Assembly (NCBI GenBank): GCA_036823295.1
Contig: DAISGD010000002.1
Span: 62,001 to 126,000 of the forward strand
Length of the DNA stretch: 64,000 bases
From: UBA4742 sp002403895
Lineage (GTDB): Bacteria; Actinomycetota; Acidimicrobiia; Acidimicrobiales; Acidimicrobilacustridaceae
Reading direction: 5' to 3'
Both the position numbers and the translations under genes were made by a program. The notes under the pieces are model-generated. The model was not told the origin of the DNA and did not search any database. It saw only the letters and a program-made list of their open reading frames with translations. Each line of letters opens with the position of its first letter. Within the stretch, counting starts at the first letter, position 1. Below, piece by piece: positions 55,391 to 63,957 of this stretch.

Positions 55391-56065
55391 TCAGCGTCGA
55401 CCGTCGTCCACGTCTGTGGCGGTCTTGCGCCGGCGGCCCACGCCGAGGACGACCAACCCGACCACCACGACGGCAGCGACCACCACGGCGATGACCAACC
55501 CGACCGGACTGTTACTGCTGGACGAGCCCGACGACTCAGCGATGGTGTCGGGCGGAGCGGTAGGAATGGTCTCGGCGACCACCTGGCCATGGAACGCGGC
55601 CACCGTCCCGTCCGGGGCCCGGAGCCATTTGTCACCCTGCTCGGGCGTCACCACCGCGCCGGGCCACAGCTCCTGCGCCGGCAGCGCCACCCACGCCGTG
55701 GTGCCGTCCGACGCGTAGTTCACGGTGATGAAGCCAGGCGCTACCTCGTAGGTGTAGTCGACCTCGATCTGGTACACGGGCAGCGAGGTGGGCGGGGTCT
55801 CGAGCGTGGGGGTGCCGAGCACGGCATTGGGAAGCCACGCCTGGAGGAATGCCGTGGCCTGGTTGCTGTCGAGGGTGCGACCCGCCTCCGGCCCGTTGCC
55901 ACTGACCGAGGCGCCGACGATCGCGAGCCCGGGCGAGATCTGGCTCAGCGTGCCGGTGTCCTGGGCGCCGGCCGGCACCGACATCGACATCGACAGGGCG
56001 ACGACGGCGATCAGCGCAGGGACGAGATAGCGGACGAGGCGGCGGGAGAATCGATGCGGGCGCAT
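55391..56065 (-). CDS. Exported protein with C-terminal membrane anchor, function unknown
   Basis: 224 aa, not recognised. Signal peptide: RRLVRYLVPALIAVVALSMS with likely cleavage after AGA near residue 34. The exported domain has a beta-rich pattern (VYQIEVDYTYEVAPGFITVNY). A Ser-rich linker leads to a C-terminal membrane helix and an RRRK stop-transfer tail, so it is a type I membrane protein. It is divergent from the repeat protein gene at 56268. Confidence 0.65.
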   Translation of the reverse strand: MRPHRFSRRLVRYLVPALIAVVALSMSMSVPAGAQDTGTLSQISPGLAIVGASVSGNGPEAGRTLDSNQATAFLQAWLPNAVLGTPTLETPPTSLPVYQIEVDYTYEVAPGFITVNYASDGTTAWVALPAQELWPGAVVTPEQGDKWLRAPDGTVAAFHGQVVAETIPTAPPDTIAESSGSSSSNSPVGLVIAVVVAAVVVVGLVVLGVGRRRKTATDVDDGRR

Positions 56066-56194
56066 GAGCCGGTGAGACTAGCCACAAGCGCCGGAGCCCG
56101 TGGGTTCCCGGTGCCCAGACTGGCTGAGAGGCCCGCGAACAGACCGAAACCCCCTCCGTATCGGCACCCGGGCCACAAAGAGTGAGTCATTTTC

Positions 56195-56224
56195 TTGACA
56201 GAGTGGCTGAAGTCACGATTACAT
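56195..56224 (+). promoter_or_regulatory. Promoter of the repeat-protein gene
   Basis: TTGACA at 56195-56200 is followed after 17-18 nt by ATTACAT, giving a -35/-10 pair about 44 nt before the ATG. Unlike many genes here this one has a leader and a strong ribosome-binding site. Confidence 0.5.
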
Positions 56225-56267
56225 CTGCCGTGTCCGGAGTCGCCGGACTACCACGGGGGGAGTCCGT

Positions 56268-57962
56268 ATGGGACGCACCAAGTCCAAATTCGCACTGTTG
56301 GCGGCAGCATCATTGCTGGCCCTGGCACTGCCATTCGCCAACCCGGCGTCGGCCATCTTCAACGCGTGTTCGTTCGGGCAGTTCCCGAACGCGCCCGGAG
56401 GCCAGTCCGGCGAGAAGCTTGCCTGCACCTTCGGCAACCTCGCCACGTCGCCGAAGGAGACCATCCACGATTTCCCGCAGGCCGTGTGGCACAACGGCGG
56501 GGCATGGAAGGTGACCGACGGTGTGACCACCGTTGGCAGCGCCACCCTCACCGCCGCTTCTGGCCATTTCGACGCCGCCTCTGACATCAACCACACGGTC
56601 AGCGGTCTGGGCATCGGCCCGAACTCGTTCATCGCCGCGGTGAACAGCCCGACCAGCGTCACGCTGAACAAGGTCGCCATCGGCACGTGGGCCGCCCATC
56701 CGGTGCTCATCGAGAACTCGAGCATCCGTGGCGTCATCGACGGTGTGACCACCGCGGCCAGCACGACCATCACCTCGGCCACCGCCAACTTCACGGCGGC
56801 TGACATCGGCCGCTCGGTGACCGGCACCTACATCCCCAAGTACACGACCATCGCGTCGGTCACCAACTCCACGACCGCAGTCCTGTCCGCGGCCGCGACG
56901 ACCTCGGGGACGGCGCAGACCCTCAGCATCGGGACCGACGAGCTCGTGTCGTCGACCCGCGCGCTGACGGACGTCAACATCACCAGCGGCAGCAATACGG
57001 TCACGTCGGCCAGCGGCAACTTCCAGCAGTCCGACGTGCAACTGCCCGTCATCGGCTGCGGGATTCCGACAGGCACCTACATCACGTCGGTGACCAACGC
57101 CACGACCGCTGTCCTGTCCAATAACGCGACCCTGACCCGGCCGCTCACCGTCACCGACGGTGTCACCACGACGGGCTCCAAGGTCGTGACCTCGGCCACC
57201 GCCGGCTTCAGCACCGCCTGCGACAAGGGCCAGGCCATCAGCGGTTCCGGCATCCCCGCCGGGGCCACGATCGCTCTGGTGACCAACGCCACGACGGTCA
57301 GCATCTCGGTGAACGCCACGGCCACGGCCACCGGCGTGAGCATCACGCTGGGGTCCGGCGCCCCCGTGGTCGTCGGTCTGCCTTCGGTCACCGCACCGGT
57401 GAACAACGACGCTTCGGCGGTCATCCGCTCGACGCTGGACCTGAACCCGAACCTGGTCAAGGGCGATGATCCGTGCGCGGCCGGCACCCCCGAGGGCACC
57501 ACGATCTCGGGTGGCTGGTACAACCCGGGCTCGTTCGTCCCCGTGCTGCTGTCGACGTTCGTGCCTTCCGGCTCGATCGGGCAGATCCTGTACCCGACGT
57601 CGGTCATTTCCTTCGCCGGCTACGTGGTCCCGCAGGTCGCCAGCACCCCTGGTGACCCGCAGGTCGCCGCCCACACGGACATCGTCTTCCCCTTCCTGCC
57701 GACCGGTCTGGCGCTCTGCGCCTCTCCGGCTCTGGGCATCGCCTCGTCGTTCAGCTTCGACGGCTCGACGATCAGCACCCAGAAGGTGGCTACCGGTGTC
57801 GGCCGTCCCGGCACCACCCTCCGCGGCCTCAAGGACCTGGGCATCGGGGTTTCTACCTTCACCGGCACCTCCTACATGGTCAACGGGATCCCCACCACCT
57901 ACAGCGGGGCCTGCACGACCAAGTTCCCGGCCACAGTCGACTTCGCCTGCGGCAACGGCTGA
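56268..57962 (+). CDS. Secreted protein built of four beta-type repeats
   Basis: 564 aa. A Sec signal peptide (LLAAASLLALALPFANPASA) precedes a Cys-containing head. Four repeats of about 54 residues lie near 83-136, 157-211, 234-287 and 296-350, each with the pattern DGVTT..S..(V/I)TSA..F...D.G..V.G.GIP..T.I..VT.ATTA.LS..AT. Such repeats occur in actinobacterial surface and phage-tail-like proteins. The C-terminal 200 residues are a separate domain with two Cys pairs. GGGGGAG lies 7 nt before the ATG. Extracellular structural role is inferred. Confidence 0.75.
   Translation: MGRTKSKFALLAAASLLALALPFANPASAIFNACSFGQFPNAPGGQSGEKLACTFGNLATSPKETIHDFPQAVWHNGGAWKVTDGVTTVGSATLTAASGHFDAASDINHTVSGLGIGPNSFIAAVNSPTSVTLNKVAIGTWAAHPVLIENSSIRGVIDGVTTAASTTITSATANFTAADIGRSVTGTYIPKYTTIASVTNSTTAVLSAAATTSGTAQTLSIGTDELVSSTRALTDVNITSGSNTVTSASGNFQQSDVQLPVIGCGIPTGTYITSVTNATTAVLSNNATLTRPLTVTDGVTTTGSKVVTSATAGFSTACDKGQAISGSGIPAGATIALVTNATTVSISVNATATATGVSITLGSGAPVVVGLPSVTAPVNNDASAVIRSTLDLNPNLVKGDDPCAAGTPEGTTISGGWYNPGSFVPVLLSTFVPSGSIGQILYPTSVISFAGYVVPQVASTPGDPQVAAHTDIVFPFLPTGLALCASPALGIASSFSFDGSTISTQKVATGVGRPGTTLRGLKDLGIGVSTFTGTSYMVNGIPTTYSGACTTKFPATVDFACGNG
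56514..57317 (+). repeat. Region encoding four degenerate protein repeats
   Basis: Approximate units 56514-56675, 56736-56900, 56967-57128 and 57153-57317. The repeats are clear at protein level (GIP.GT.I..VT.ATTA) but diverged in DNA, so the duplication is old. Confidence 0.7.
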
Positions 57963-57966
57963 TCCG

Positions 57967-58014
57967 TTCCTGAGGGCCCGGCCGCCGACCTGACGGCCGG
58001 GCCCACCAGGAACG
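57967..58014. terminator. Long hairpin after the repeat-protein gene
   Basis: An 11-bp perfect stem (GGGCCCGGCCG at 57975-57985 with 57995-58005) is extended by a 7-bp outer stem GTTCCTG/CAGGAAC across a small internal loop. It lies 4 nt after the stop codon and can act in both directions. Confidence 0.75.
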
Positions 58015-58033
58015 TCAGTCGAGGACATCACGT

Positions 58034-58064
58034 ATCGGGGGTGGGCCATCGGCCCACCCCCGAT
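58034..58064. terminator. Second long hairpin between convergent genes
   Basis: A perfect 14-bp stem (ATCGGGGGTGGGCC at 58034-58047 with 58051-58064) closes a 3-nt loop. Together with the preceding hairpin it makes a strong bidirectional stop before the convergent fadD3-like gene. Confidence 0.7.
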
Positions 58065-58145
58065 CGCGTCCGGGCAGGGGCCGGTTCTCGCGCGAATCGG
58101 GATGGTGACCGGCGCCGGGCAGGCCGGAGCCGTCAGCGCCGGGTG

Positions 58146-59774
58146 TCAGGCTTCGGCGGCGAGCTGTCGCAGCTCACCCTTGAGCACCTTGCCGGAGGCG
58201 TTCAGCGGCAGCTGGTCGACCACCACCACCCGGCTGGGGACCTTGTAGTTGGCCATCCGGGTGCGGCACCACGACACGACCTCGTCGGGATCGACCGCCT
58301 GACCTACCCTCGGGACCACGAAGGCCACCCCCACCTCGCCCTGGCGTTCGTGGGGCACACCGATCACCGCCACCTGGGCGATGGCGGGATGGGGCGACAT
58401 CAGGTTCTCGATCTCCGCCGGGTAGGCGTTGAACCCGCCCACGATGAACATGTCCTTCTTGCGGTCGGTGATGTCGAGGTACCCGCGCTCGTCCATGACC
58501 CCGATGTCCCCGGTGTGCAGCCACCCCGCCGGGTCGACGGCCTCGCCCGTCGCCGTGGGATCGTCGAAGTACCCCTGCATGACCTGGTACCCCCGGACGA
58601 CCACCTCGCCGGGCTCGCCCCGCGGCACCTGCACCTCGGCGTCGTCGACGCACCGGACCTCCACACCGGGGATGGCCCGCCCCGAGGTGGTGGAGATGGT
58701 CTCCGGATCGTCGTCGAAGCGACACATGGTGGCGATCCCGCAGGACTCGGTGAGCCCGTAGCCGGTGATGATCGTCTCGAAGTGCAACTCCTCGCGCATC
58801 CGCAGGATCAGCTCGACGGGGATCGCCGCCGCCCCCGTCACCGCCAGACGGAGCGACGAGAAGTCGGTCTCCCCGAAGTCGGGATGGTTGAGGATGGTCT
58901 GGTAGAGGGTCGGCGGACCGGGGAACATGGTGATCCGCTCGGCAGCGATGCGGCGCATCACCTCGGGAACGTCGAGGACCAGTTGCGGGTGGATCGTCGC
59001 CCCCGACATGAGGGCGGCGAGGATCCCGGCCTTGTAGCCGAAGGCGTGGAAGAACGGGTTGACGATGAGGTAGCGGTCGCCCTCGCGCAGCCCGACCACG
59101 TGGGCCCAGTCCTGGTACGCCCGCAGGTTCTGGCCGTGGGCGGTCATGACCCCTTTGGGGGCCCCGGTCGTACCCGAGGTGAAAAGGATGTCGGAGAGAT
59201 CGCCAGGGTCGACGGCCAGGGCCCGGGCGTCGGCCTCAGCCGACTCGACGCCGTCACCGCCGCGGAGGAACTCCGACCACGACGTCGACCCCTCCGTCGT
59301 GTCGCCCCGCAACACCACGATCTGGCGGAGATCGGGCAGGCCCTCCACCGGCCGCTCGGCGCTCGACGGGCCCATGGCCTCGCGCAGCAGGGCCACGTAG
59401 TCGGCGTTGAGGAAGTCGGTCACCGTCAGGAGCATCCGGGCGCCACTGCGCTCGAGGACGTAGCCGGCCTCGTGGCCCTTGAACCGGGTGTTGAGCGGGA
59501 CGAGAACGCCGCCGGCGCTGTGCAAACCGAGGGCGGCCACGATCCACTCCGAGATGTTGGGGGCCCATATCGCGGCCCGGTCGCCGGGCTCGAGCCCGGC
59601 GCCCATGAACGCCCGGGCCGCCTGGTGGACGGCGTCGGCCAGGTCCCGGTAGCTCAGCGTGAGGGCGCCGTCCGACACCGCCGGTCGACCCTCGTGGACC
59701 TCGGCCGCCTTGCGCACCAGACGGGGGGTTGTGCCCCACAGCTGATCGCCCCGCATCCCTTCATCATCAGTCAT
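58146..59774 (-). CDS. fadD3: FadD3-like acyl-CoA synthetase
   Basis: 542 aa. ATP-loop ILFTSGTTGAPKGVMTAH, the family-specific LIVNPFFHAFGYKAGILAAL and MFPGPPTLYQTILNHP, then ITGYGLTESCGIATMCR. This pattern closely matches mycobacterial FadD3, which adds CoA to the indanedione propionate left after steroid rings A and B are degraded (family knowledge). TACGCT ends 6 nt before the ATG at 59774, so it is probably leaderless; ATG 59756 is an alternative. Divergent from the DUF2332 gene. Confidence 0.82.
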   Translation of the reverse strand: MTDDEGMRGDQLWGTTPRLVRKAAEVHEGRPAVSDGALTLSYRDLADAVHQAARAFMGAGLEPGDRAAIWAPNISEWIVAALGLHSAGGVLVPLNTRFKGHEAGYVLERSGARMLLTVTDFLNADYVALLREAMGPSSAERPVEGLPDLRQIVVLRGDTTEGSTSWSEFLRGGDGVESAEADARALAVDPGDLSDILFTSGTTGAPKGVMTAHGQNLRAYQDWAHVVGLREGDRYLIVNPFFHAFGYKAGILAALMSGATIHPQLVLDVPEVMRRIAAERITMFPGPPTLYQTILNHPDFGETDFSSLRLAVTGAAAIPVELILRMREELHFETIITGYGLTESCGIATMCRFDDDPETISTTSGRAIPGVEVRCVDDAEVQVPRGEPGEVVVRGYQVMQGYFDDPTATGEAVDPAGWLHTGDIGVMDERGYLDITDRKKDMFIVGGFNAYPAEIENLMSPHPAIAQVAVIGVPHERQGEVGVAFVVPRVGQAVDPDEVVSWCRTRMANYKVPSRVVVVDQLPLNASGKVLKGELRQLAAEA

Positions 59775-59806
59775 GACGCGAGCGTACCTGTGGCCGCAAG
59801 CTGGAT

Positions 59807-59821
59807 CTGACGGATCGTCAG
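59807..59821. promoter_or_regulatory. Palindrome between the fadD3-like and DUF2332 genes
   Basis: CTGACG and CGTCAG are perfect 6-bp arms around GAT, located 33 bp before the fadD3-like start and 41 bp before the DUF2332 start. It does not resemble the KstR-type sites, so another regulator may act here. Confidence 0.4.
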
Positions 59822-59861
59822 GTATGCCCCCGCGGGGAACTCGCCGCCTACGCTGCCCGGC

Positions 59862-61052
59862 ATGTCGCCGTCCATCCCCGCCACCGACTCGTTCGAAGGG
59901 GATCCGGTCGGTGAGGACCCGTTCGGTGACCTGGACGACCCGGCCGTCGCCGAGGACGCGGCCAACCTGGCGGGCATATACGAATGGTTGGCTGACAACG
60001 AGTTCCCCGGCTACAGCCCTCTCTACGAGCACCTGGCCCGCCACATCGCCGCCGAGCCGTGGATCCCCGCCTTCGTCAGCCGCCACAACCGCTCGCCGTT
60101 CGCCGGCGTACTCTTCCTGGACTGCGTCCGCGAGCTCACCCTGATCGAGCCCGACCTGGCCCTGGCCCGTCGCTACGAGGCTGTGGTCGGGGGCGGCGAT
60201 CCACTCGACCCGGACCCGTGGCCGCTGTTCCGCGACCTGGTGCTCACCCGTCACGACGTGCTGGCCGACCAGCTCGAGCGGCGGACCATCCAGACCAACG
60301 AGGTGGGTCGGGCCGCCGCCCTGGTGCCCGCCTTCGGGCTGGTGGCGCGGCGGTTCGAACGGCCGCTAGCCGTCATCGAGATCGGGTGCAGTGCCGGGCT
60401 GAACCTGTTCTTCGACCAGTTCCACGTCGACTACGGCGACGGTTCCACTGCCGGGCCCGGCGACGCCACGGTGCGGCTCACTTGTGAGGTTCGGGGCCCG
60501 TTGCTCCCGCCCGTTCCCCGCGAAGCGCCCGCCGTCGTCTCCCGCCTCGGCATCGACCTGAACCCGGTCGACGTCACCGATCCCGACGCCGCCTGTTGGT
60601 TGGAGTCGTGCCTCTGGCCCGACGTACCCCACCGGGTGGAACGGTTCCGGGCCGCCCTCGAGCTGGCCCGGGCCGACCCCCCCGAACTGTGGGCCGGCAA
60701 CGCCGTGGACCTGGTGGCCCGCGCCATCGAGGCGGTGCCGATCGAGGCCGTCGCCTGCCTCGATGCGACGTGGGTGCTGGCCTACTTCTCCGCCGAGGAG
60801 CGTGAGCAACTGCACGCCACGCTCGACCGCCTGGGCGCCGATCGAGCCATTGCCTTCGTCACCGCCGAGTACGAAGGCAACGCCCCCTGGGTCCCGGCGC
60901 CTACCCGAGCGGTGTCGACCCTGGACCACTCGTCGCCCACGCTGCTGGGCCTGGGCCTGTGGGACCACGGCCGGACGGACCACGCCGCGCTCGCCTGGGT
61001 GCAGCCCCATCTGCGCTGGATCGACTGGATCGACGAAGCCACCGCCCGCTGA
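59862..61052 (+). CDS. DUF2332 family protein
   Basis: 396 aa. Recognised by the N-terminal YSPLYEHLARHIAAEP, the central RTIQTNEVGRAAALVPAFGLVA and VIEIGCSAGLNLFFDQFHVDYG, which looks like a methyltransferase-type SAM loop, and SRLGIDLNPVDVTDPD. DUF2332 has no proven activity; a SAM-dependent role is inferred from the glycine loop. TACGCT ends 7 nt before the ATG, suggesting a leaderless mRNA. Confidence 0.85.
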   Translation: MSPSIPATDSFEGDPVGEDPFGDLDDPAVAEDAANLAGIYEWLADNEFPGYSPLYEHLARHIAAEPWIPAFVSRHNRSPFAGVLFLDCVRELTLIEPDLALARRYEAVVGGGDPLDPDPWPLFRDLVLTRHDVLADQLERRTIQTNEVGRAAALVPAFGLVARRFERPLAVIEIGCSAGLNLFFDQFHVDYGDGSTAGPGDATVRLTCEVRGPLLPPVPREAPAVVSRLGIDLNPVDVTDPDAACWLESCLWPDVPHRVERFRAALELARADPPELWAGNAVDLVARAIEAVPIEAVACLDATWVLAYFSAEEREQLHATLDRLGADRAIAFVTAEYEGNAPWVPAPTRAVSTLDHSSPTLLGLGLWDHGRTDHAALAWVQPHLRWIDWIDEATAR

Positions 61053-61076
61053 GGAATCGCTTCAAGCAGGCGGATC

Positions 61077-61100
61077 CGCGCCCGATGCTCAGAGGGCGCG
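61077..61100 (+). terminator. Hairpin after the DUF2332 gene
   Basis: A 7-bp stem CGCGCCC/GGGCGCG with a 10-nt loop lies 24 nt after the stop codon. The remainder of 61101-61262 shows only a weak GTATC/GATAC stem. Confidence 0.45.
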
Positions 61101-61262
61101 TAACCTCTCGGATGCTTCCGGGCTCTTAGGGGTGAAGCACCGTGGGGGGTGATCGGTATCAAGGCCGGATACTCCCTACCATTCTGTCTCGCCGTCTCGT
61201 TACCCTGAGCGGCAGACCAATCGAACCGGCAGATACCCGCTCAATGAGGAGAAGGTTTCGCC

Positions 61263-61457
61263 ATGGCCAACGCCGAGCCCCCGTCTACTCCCGCACCGTC
61301 GAAGACATCCGCTTCGACCGGTGCCCCCGCCAACCATCTCGTTTGTGCCTACTCGCCCCGCTGGCTGAGTGGCCCCACCCCCGGCTTCGAGGGCCTGGTG
61401 GCCACGTGGTCGCCGGCCGACGGGGACGACCCGTCCGACCACCTCTCCCCCTCCTAG
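61263..61457 (+). CDS. Small protein of unknown function
   Basis: 64 aa, not recognised. It has a Pro/Ser/Thr-rich start, then ANHLVCAYSPRWLSG and an acidic end. The ATG has GGAGAAGG 7 nt upstream and a hairpin follows the stop, both supporting a real gene. No membrane segment. It precedes the NUDIX gene by 40 bp. Confidence 0.5.
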   Translation: MANAEPPSTPAPSKTSASTGAPANHLVCAYSPRWLSGPTPGFEGLVATWSPADGDDPSDHLSPS

Positions 61458-61462
61458 GCTGC

Positions 61463-61478
61463 AGCCTCGTGCGAGGCT
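61463..61478 (+). terminator. Short hairpin after the 64-aa gene
   Basis: A 6-bp stem AGCCTC/GAGGCT with a GTGC loop, followed by CTCCT, lies 5 nt after the stop codon. Confidence 0.35.
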
Positions 61479-61497
61479 CTCCTACCCGACCGGCGCG

Positions 61498-62010
61498 ATG
61501 CCGGTGAGCGGCTTCACCTTGCGGCGCCAAGCCGCTCGCATCGTCCTGCTCAACCAGGAGCGCCACGTGCTGCTCCTGTCTGCCGCTGACCCGGCGGATC
61601 GGGCCAAGCCGCCCTGGTGGGAGATCCCCGGCGGCGGCATCGATCCCCACGAAACCAGCGAGGACGCCGCCCGGCGCGAGCTGTGGGAGGAGACCGGCAT
61701 CACCACCGCCGAGATCGGCCCCTGCGTATGGGTGCAGCACTCCGTGTTCGACTTCGGCGGCTGGCACTTCGACCAACACGAACGGGTGCACGTCGCCTGG
61801 TGCGACGGGGCCCACGACGTGCGCCCCGCTCGGCTCGAGATGCTCGAGGCCGCCGCCTTCACCGGTCACCGCTGGTGGCCGTTGGACGAGTTGCTGGCCA
61901 GCACCGAGCCGGTGTTGCCCCACCGCCTGCGCGAGTTCCTCCCCGACCTTGTGGCCGGCGTGATCCCCGACGAGCCCCACGACATCACCCACAACCCGCC
62001 GACGACCTGA
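61498..62010 (+). CDS. NUDIX hydrolase
   Basis: 170 aa. The complete Nudix box is present near residues 45-68: GGGIDPHETSEDAARRELWE followed by ETG, fitting GX5EX7REUXEEXGU. It hydrolyses a nucleoside diphosphate linked to another group; the substrate is unknown. The ATG at 61498 is chosen because the fold begins at FTLRRQAARIVLL; upstream codons are Pro/Arg-rich. Confidence 0.88.
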   Translation: MPVSGFTLRRQAARIVLLNQERHVLLLSAADPADRAKPPWWEIPGGGIDPHETSEDAARRELWEETGITTAEIGPCVWVQHSVFDFGGWHFDQHERVHVAWCDGAHDVRPARLEMLEAAAFTGHRWWPLDELLASTEPVLPHRLREFLPDLVAGVIPDEPHDITHNPPTT

Positions 62011-62078
62011 CCGGCGGGGACCCTCACCGGCGTGCTCCGGCACGTCTCCGTCGTCCCTGCCCTACCGAGGACGGACGT

Positions 62079-62103
62079 ACCGCAGGCAGAGGCGGTGCTT
62101 TTT
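62079..62103 (+). terminator. Intrinsic-type terminator with a T-run
   Basis: A 5-bp stem ACCGC/GCGGT with an 8-nt loop is followed by GC and TTTTT, one of the few U-tracts in the window. It ends the NUDIX transcript and touches the stop codon of the convergent cupin gene. Confidence 0.5.
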
Positions 62104-62645
62104 CAGCCCCCGTGTTGATGGTCGGCGCCGATGAGCGCTATGGCGAGGACGGCAGGCGCGTCGCCCGTATTCGACCAACGATGGCGCGTGCCGTTCTGGA
62201 TGTAGGTGTCGCCGACGTTCAGCGCGACCTTCGCCCCGTCGTCGAGCTCGAGCGTGGCTTGTCCCGAGAGCACGACGCCGTAGTCGATCGTGGCGGTGGT
62301 GTGCATGCCCGGCTCCGCGGGTTCGAGATGCTCAGCCATGCCCGGGAGCTTCTGCTCGAACTCCGCCAAGGCGGCCTCGAAATCGAGATCTGCCGGTGCG
62401 CCCGCGCCCCCGTCGGGCGGAATGGTGAAGAACCCGAAGCGGAAACCACCCACCGACGGGAAGTAGGTGCCGACGTTGGGTCTCGACCCGTCATCGGGGA
62501 ACGTGCGGGTGGAATCGGCGCCCCACAACTGATGGAACTCACTGCCGGGCAGCAGCGCCAACGTCACGGGCGCCACCTGCTCGTCACCGACGAAGACCGC
62601 CTTGCCCCCGGCATTGTGGCCGGTCACCACTCGTCGCACGTCCAT
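62103..62645 (-). CDS. Cupin-domain protein
   Basis: 180 aa. The C-terminal half is a cupin barrel: GMHTTATIDYGVVLSGQATL (motif 1, with His) and LNVGDTYIQNGTRHRWSN (motif 2, G(D)xxxxxxGxxHxW). The first half is a second, weaker beta region. Metal-binding cupins can be isomerases, dioxygenases or sensors; no function is assigned. GGGGAG lies 6 nt before the ATG. Confidence 0.8.
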   Translation of the reverse strand: MDVRRVVTGHNAGGKAVFVGDEQVAPVTLALLPGSEFHQLWGADSTRTFPDDGSRPNVGTYFPSVGGFRFGFFTIPPDGGAGAPADLDFEAALAEFEQKLPGMAEHLEPAEPGMHTTATIDYGVVLSGQATLELDDGAKVALNVGDTYIQNGTRHRWSNTGDAPAVLAIALIGADHQHGG

Positions 62646-62780
62646 GCTCGCTCCCCAGGATTCGATGGGGCCCCGACGCTACGCCTCCGCTGGAGTTGGC
62701 GCTTATCGACGCCGTCCCGGTGGTGCCCATCCGCCACCGGCCCTCTTGCGGTCTCGTGCCGTCGTCGTAGTCTTGGCCGG

Positions 62781-63215
62781 ATGCATGTTGCGCTCCCAGC
62801 ATTCCGGGTCCTGCTGATCGCGGCGGTCATGGTGGTGGTGACGGGCTGCTCGGACGGCGCCAGGACGGCGACGACGACGACCATCACCACGCCGGCGGCC
62901 AGCACCACCACGACCATTGGGAACGTTCAGCGGACGAAGTGGGCGAGAACCGCCAATGAGTGGGTGACCCTCGCAGCGTCCACCTCGGCCATCACCCAGA
63001 ACGAGGCCGATTTCATGGCCCTTCATTCGGCCGATGTGGGGCCCGCCACCAACTCGGCCCAGATGCTGGTGTTCGGCTACGACCTCTGCGAGCAGTACGC
63101 CACATCCGCGAAGGGTCGGGATGTGGTCATCCAGGACTGGGCGGTCGCCAATCCCGCGCTCTCGTCGTCGGCGGCGACTCTCGGCGCCGACGCCACCCGC
63201 TTGTTGTGTCCGTGA
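62781..63215 (+). CDS. Small lipoprotein of unknown function
   Basis: 144 aa. Signal peptide AFRVLLIAAVMVVVTGC with lipobox VTGC, then a Thr-rich linker and an approximately 90-residue helical domain with two Cys (YDLCEQY and the terminal LLCP) that may form a disulfide. Not recognised; resembles DUF732-like small exported proteins only in size. TAGTCT ends 7 nt before the ATG, suggesting a leaderless mRNA. Confidence 0.65.
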   Translation: MHVALPAFRVLLIAAVMVVVTGCSDGARTATTTTITTPAASTTTTIGNVQRTKWARTANEWVTLAASTSAITQNEADFMALHSADVGPATNSAQMLVFGYDLCEQYATSAKGRDVVIQDWAVANPALSSSAATLGADATRLLCP

Positions 63216-63320
63216 CCACCCACCCCCGGTAGGGCCCCGGCGCGGCAGTGCTGCAGGACCCGCACCTCGGGGTGGGCCCGCAGCCCGGCCACCAAGGCGG
63301 TGTGGGCGTCCTTGGCCTGG

Positions 63321-63944
63321 TCAGGGGTACTGGTCGAGCAGCAGATGGGCGGCCGAGGCCAGTTCCTCACCGGTGTCGCTGGCACCCACCCAGTCGTTGA
63401 CCCAAGCCAGCAACGACGTGAACCAGATGAAGCCCAGCACCCGGATGATGCGAACCTGGATCTCGGGGTCGAAGTCGGACGGGAAGGCCTGCGCCTGGAT
63501 CCGGGACATCACCTCGGTCATGTCCCGCTGGCACTCGGCCACCGCCGGGTCGGGGGAGGACAGGGCCGTGATCACTGCCGCGCTCAGCTGAGGTTCCTTC
63601 TCCATGGCCCGGCTCGCCCGCCGCAAGATGTCGATCACCCGGTCGACCGTCTTGTCCCCCTTGGGTGGGCGCAGGCCGACCCGCCGCTCGAGATCGATCA
63701 TCCAGTCGACCAACACCGCGGCCAGGAGGTGATCCTTGGAGGTGAAGTATCGGTAGATGGTGCCCAGAGCGACCTCGCCCTTGACGGCCACGTCGCGCAT
63801 CTGCACCGCGTCGTACCCACCCGCCGAGCTGAGATCCAGCGCGGCGGCGATGACCCTCTGTCGGCGGGCGGCCTGGCTCTTGGTGAGCTGATCCCCGCGC
63901 AGCGTCGGTTCTCCCGTCGCAGTCACCTCAGAGGTCTCGGTCAT
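63321..63944 (-). CDS. kstR: KstR-like TetR family repressor
   Basis: 207 aa. The DNA-binding part (AGGYDAVQMRDVAVKGEVAL then GTIYRYFTSKDHLLAAVL) closely resembles mycobacterial KstR, which has GGYEAVQMRAVA and VGTLYRYFPSKVHLL in the same places; RASRAMEKEPQLSAAVITAL and WFTSLLAWVNDW in the ligand domain also match. KstR represses sterol catabolism genes until a cholesterol-derived CoA thioester binds. Operator-like sites occur before genes in this window. ATG 63944 is chosen over 63995. An acyl-CoA dehydrogenase gene ends 13 bp upstream. Confidence 0.8.
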   Translation of the reverse strand: MTETSEVTATGEPTLRGDQLTKSQAARRQRVIAAALDLSSAGGYDAVQMRDVAVKGEVALGTIYRYFTSKDHLLAAVLVDWMIDLERRVGLRPPKGDKTVDRVIDILRRASRAMEKEPQLSAAVITALSSPDPAVAECQRDMTEVMSRIQAQAFPSDFDPEIQVRIIRVLGFIWFTSLLAWVNDWVGASDTGEELASAAHLLLDQYP

Positions 63945-63957
63945 TATCCGCCGGATC

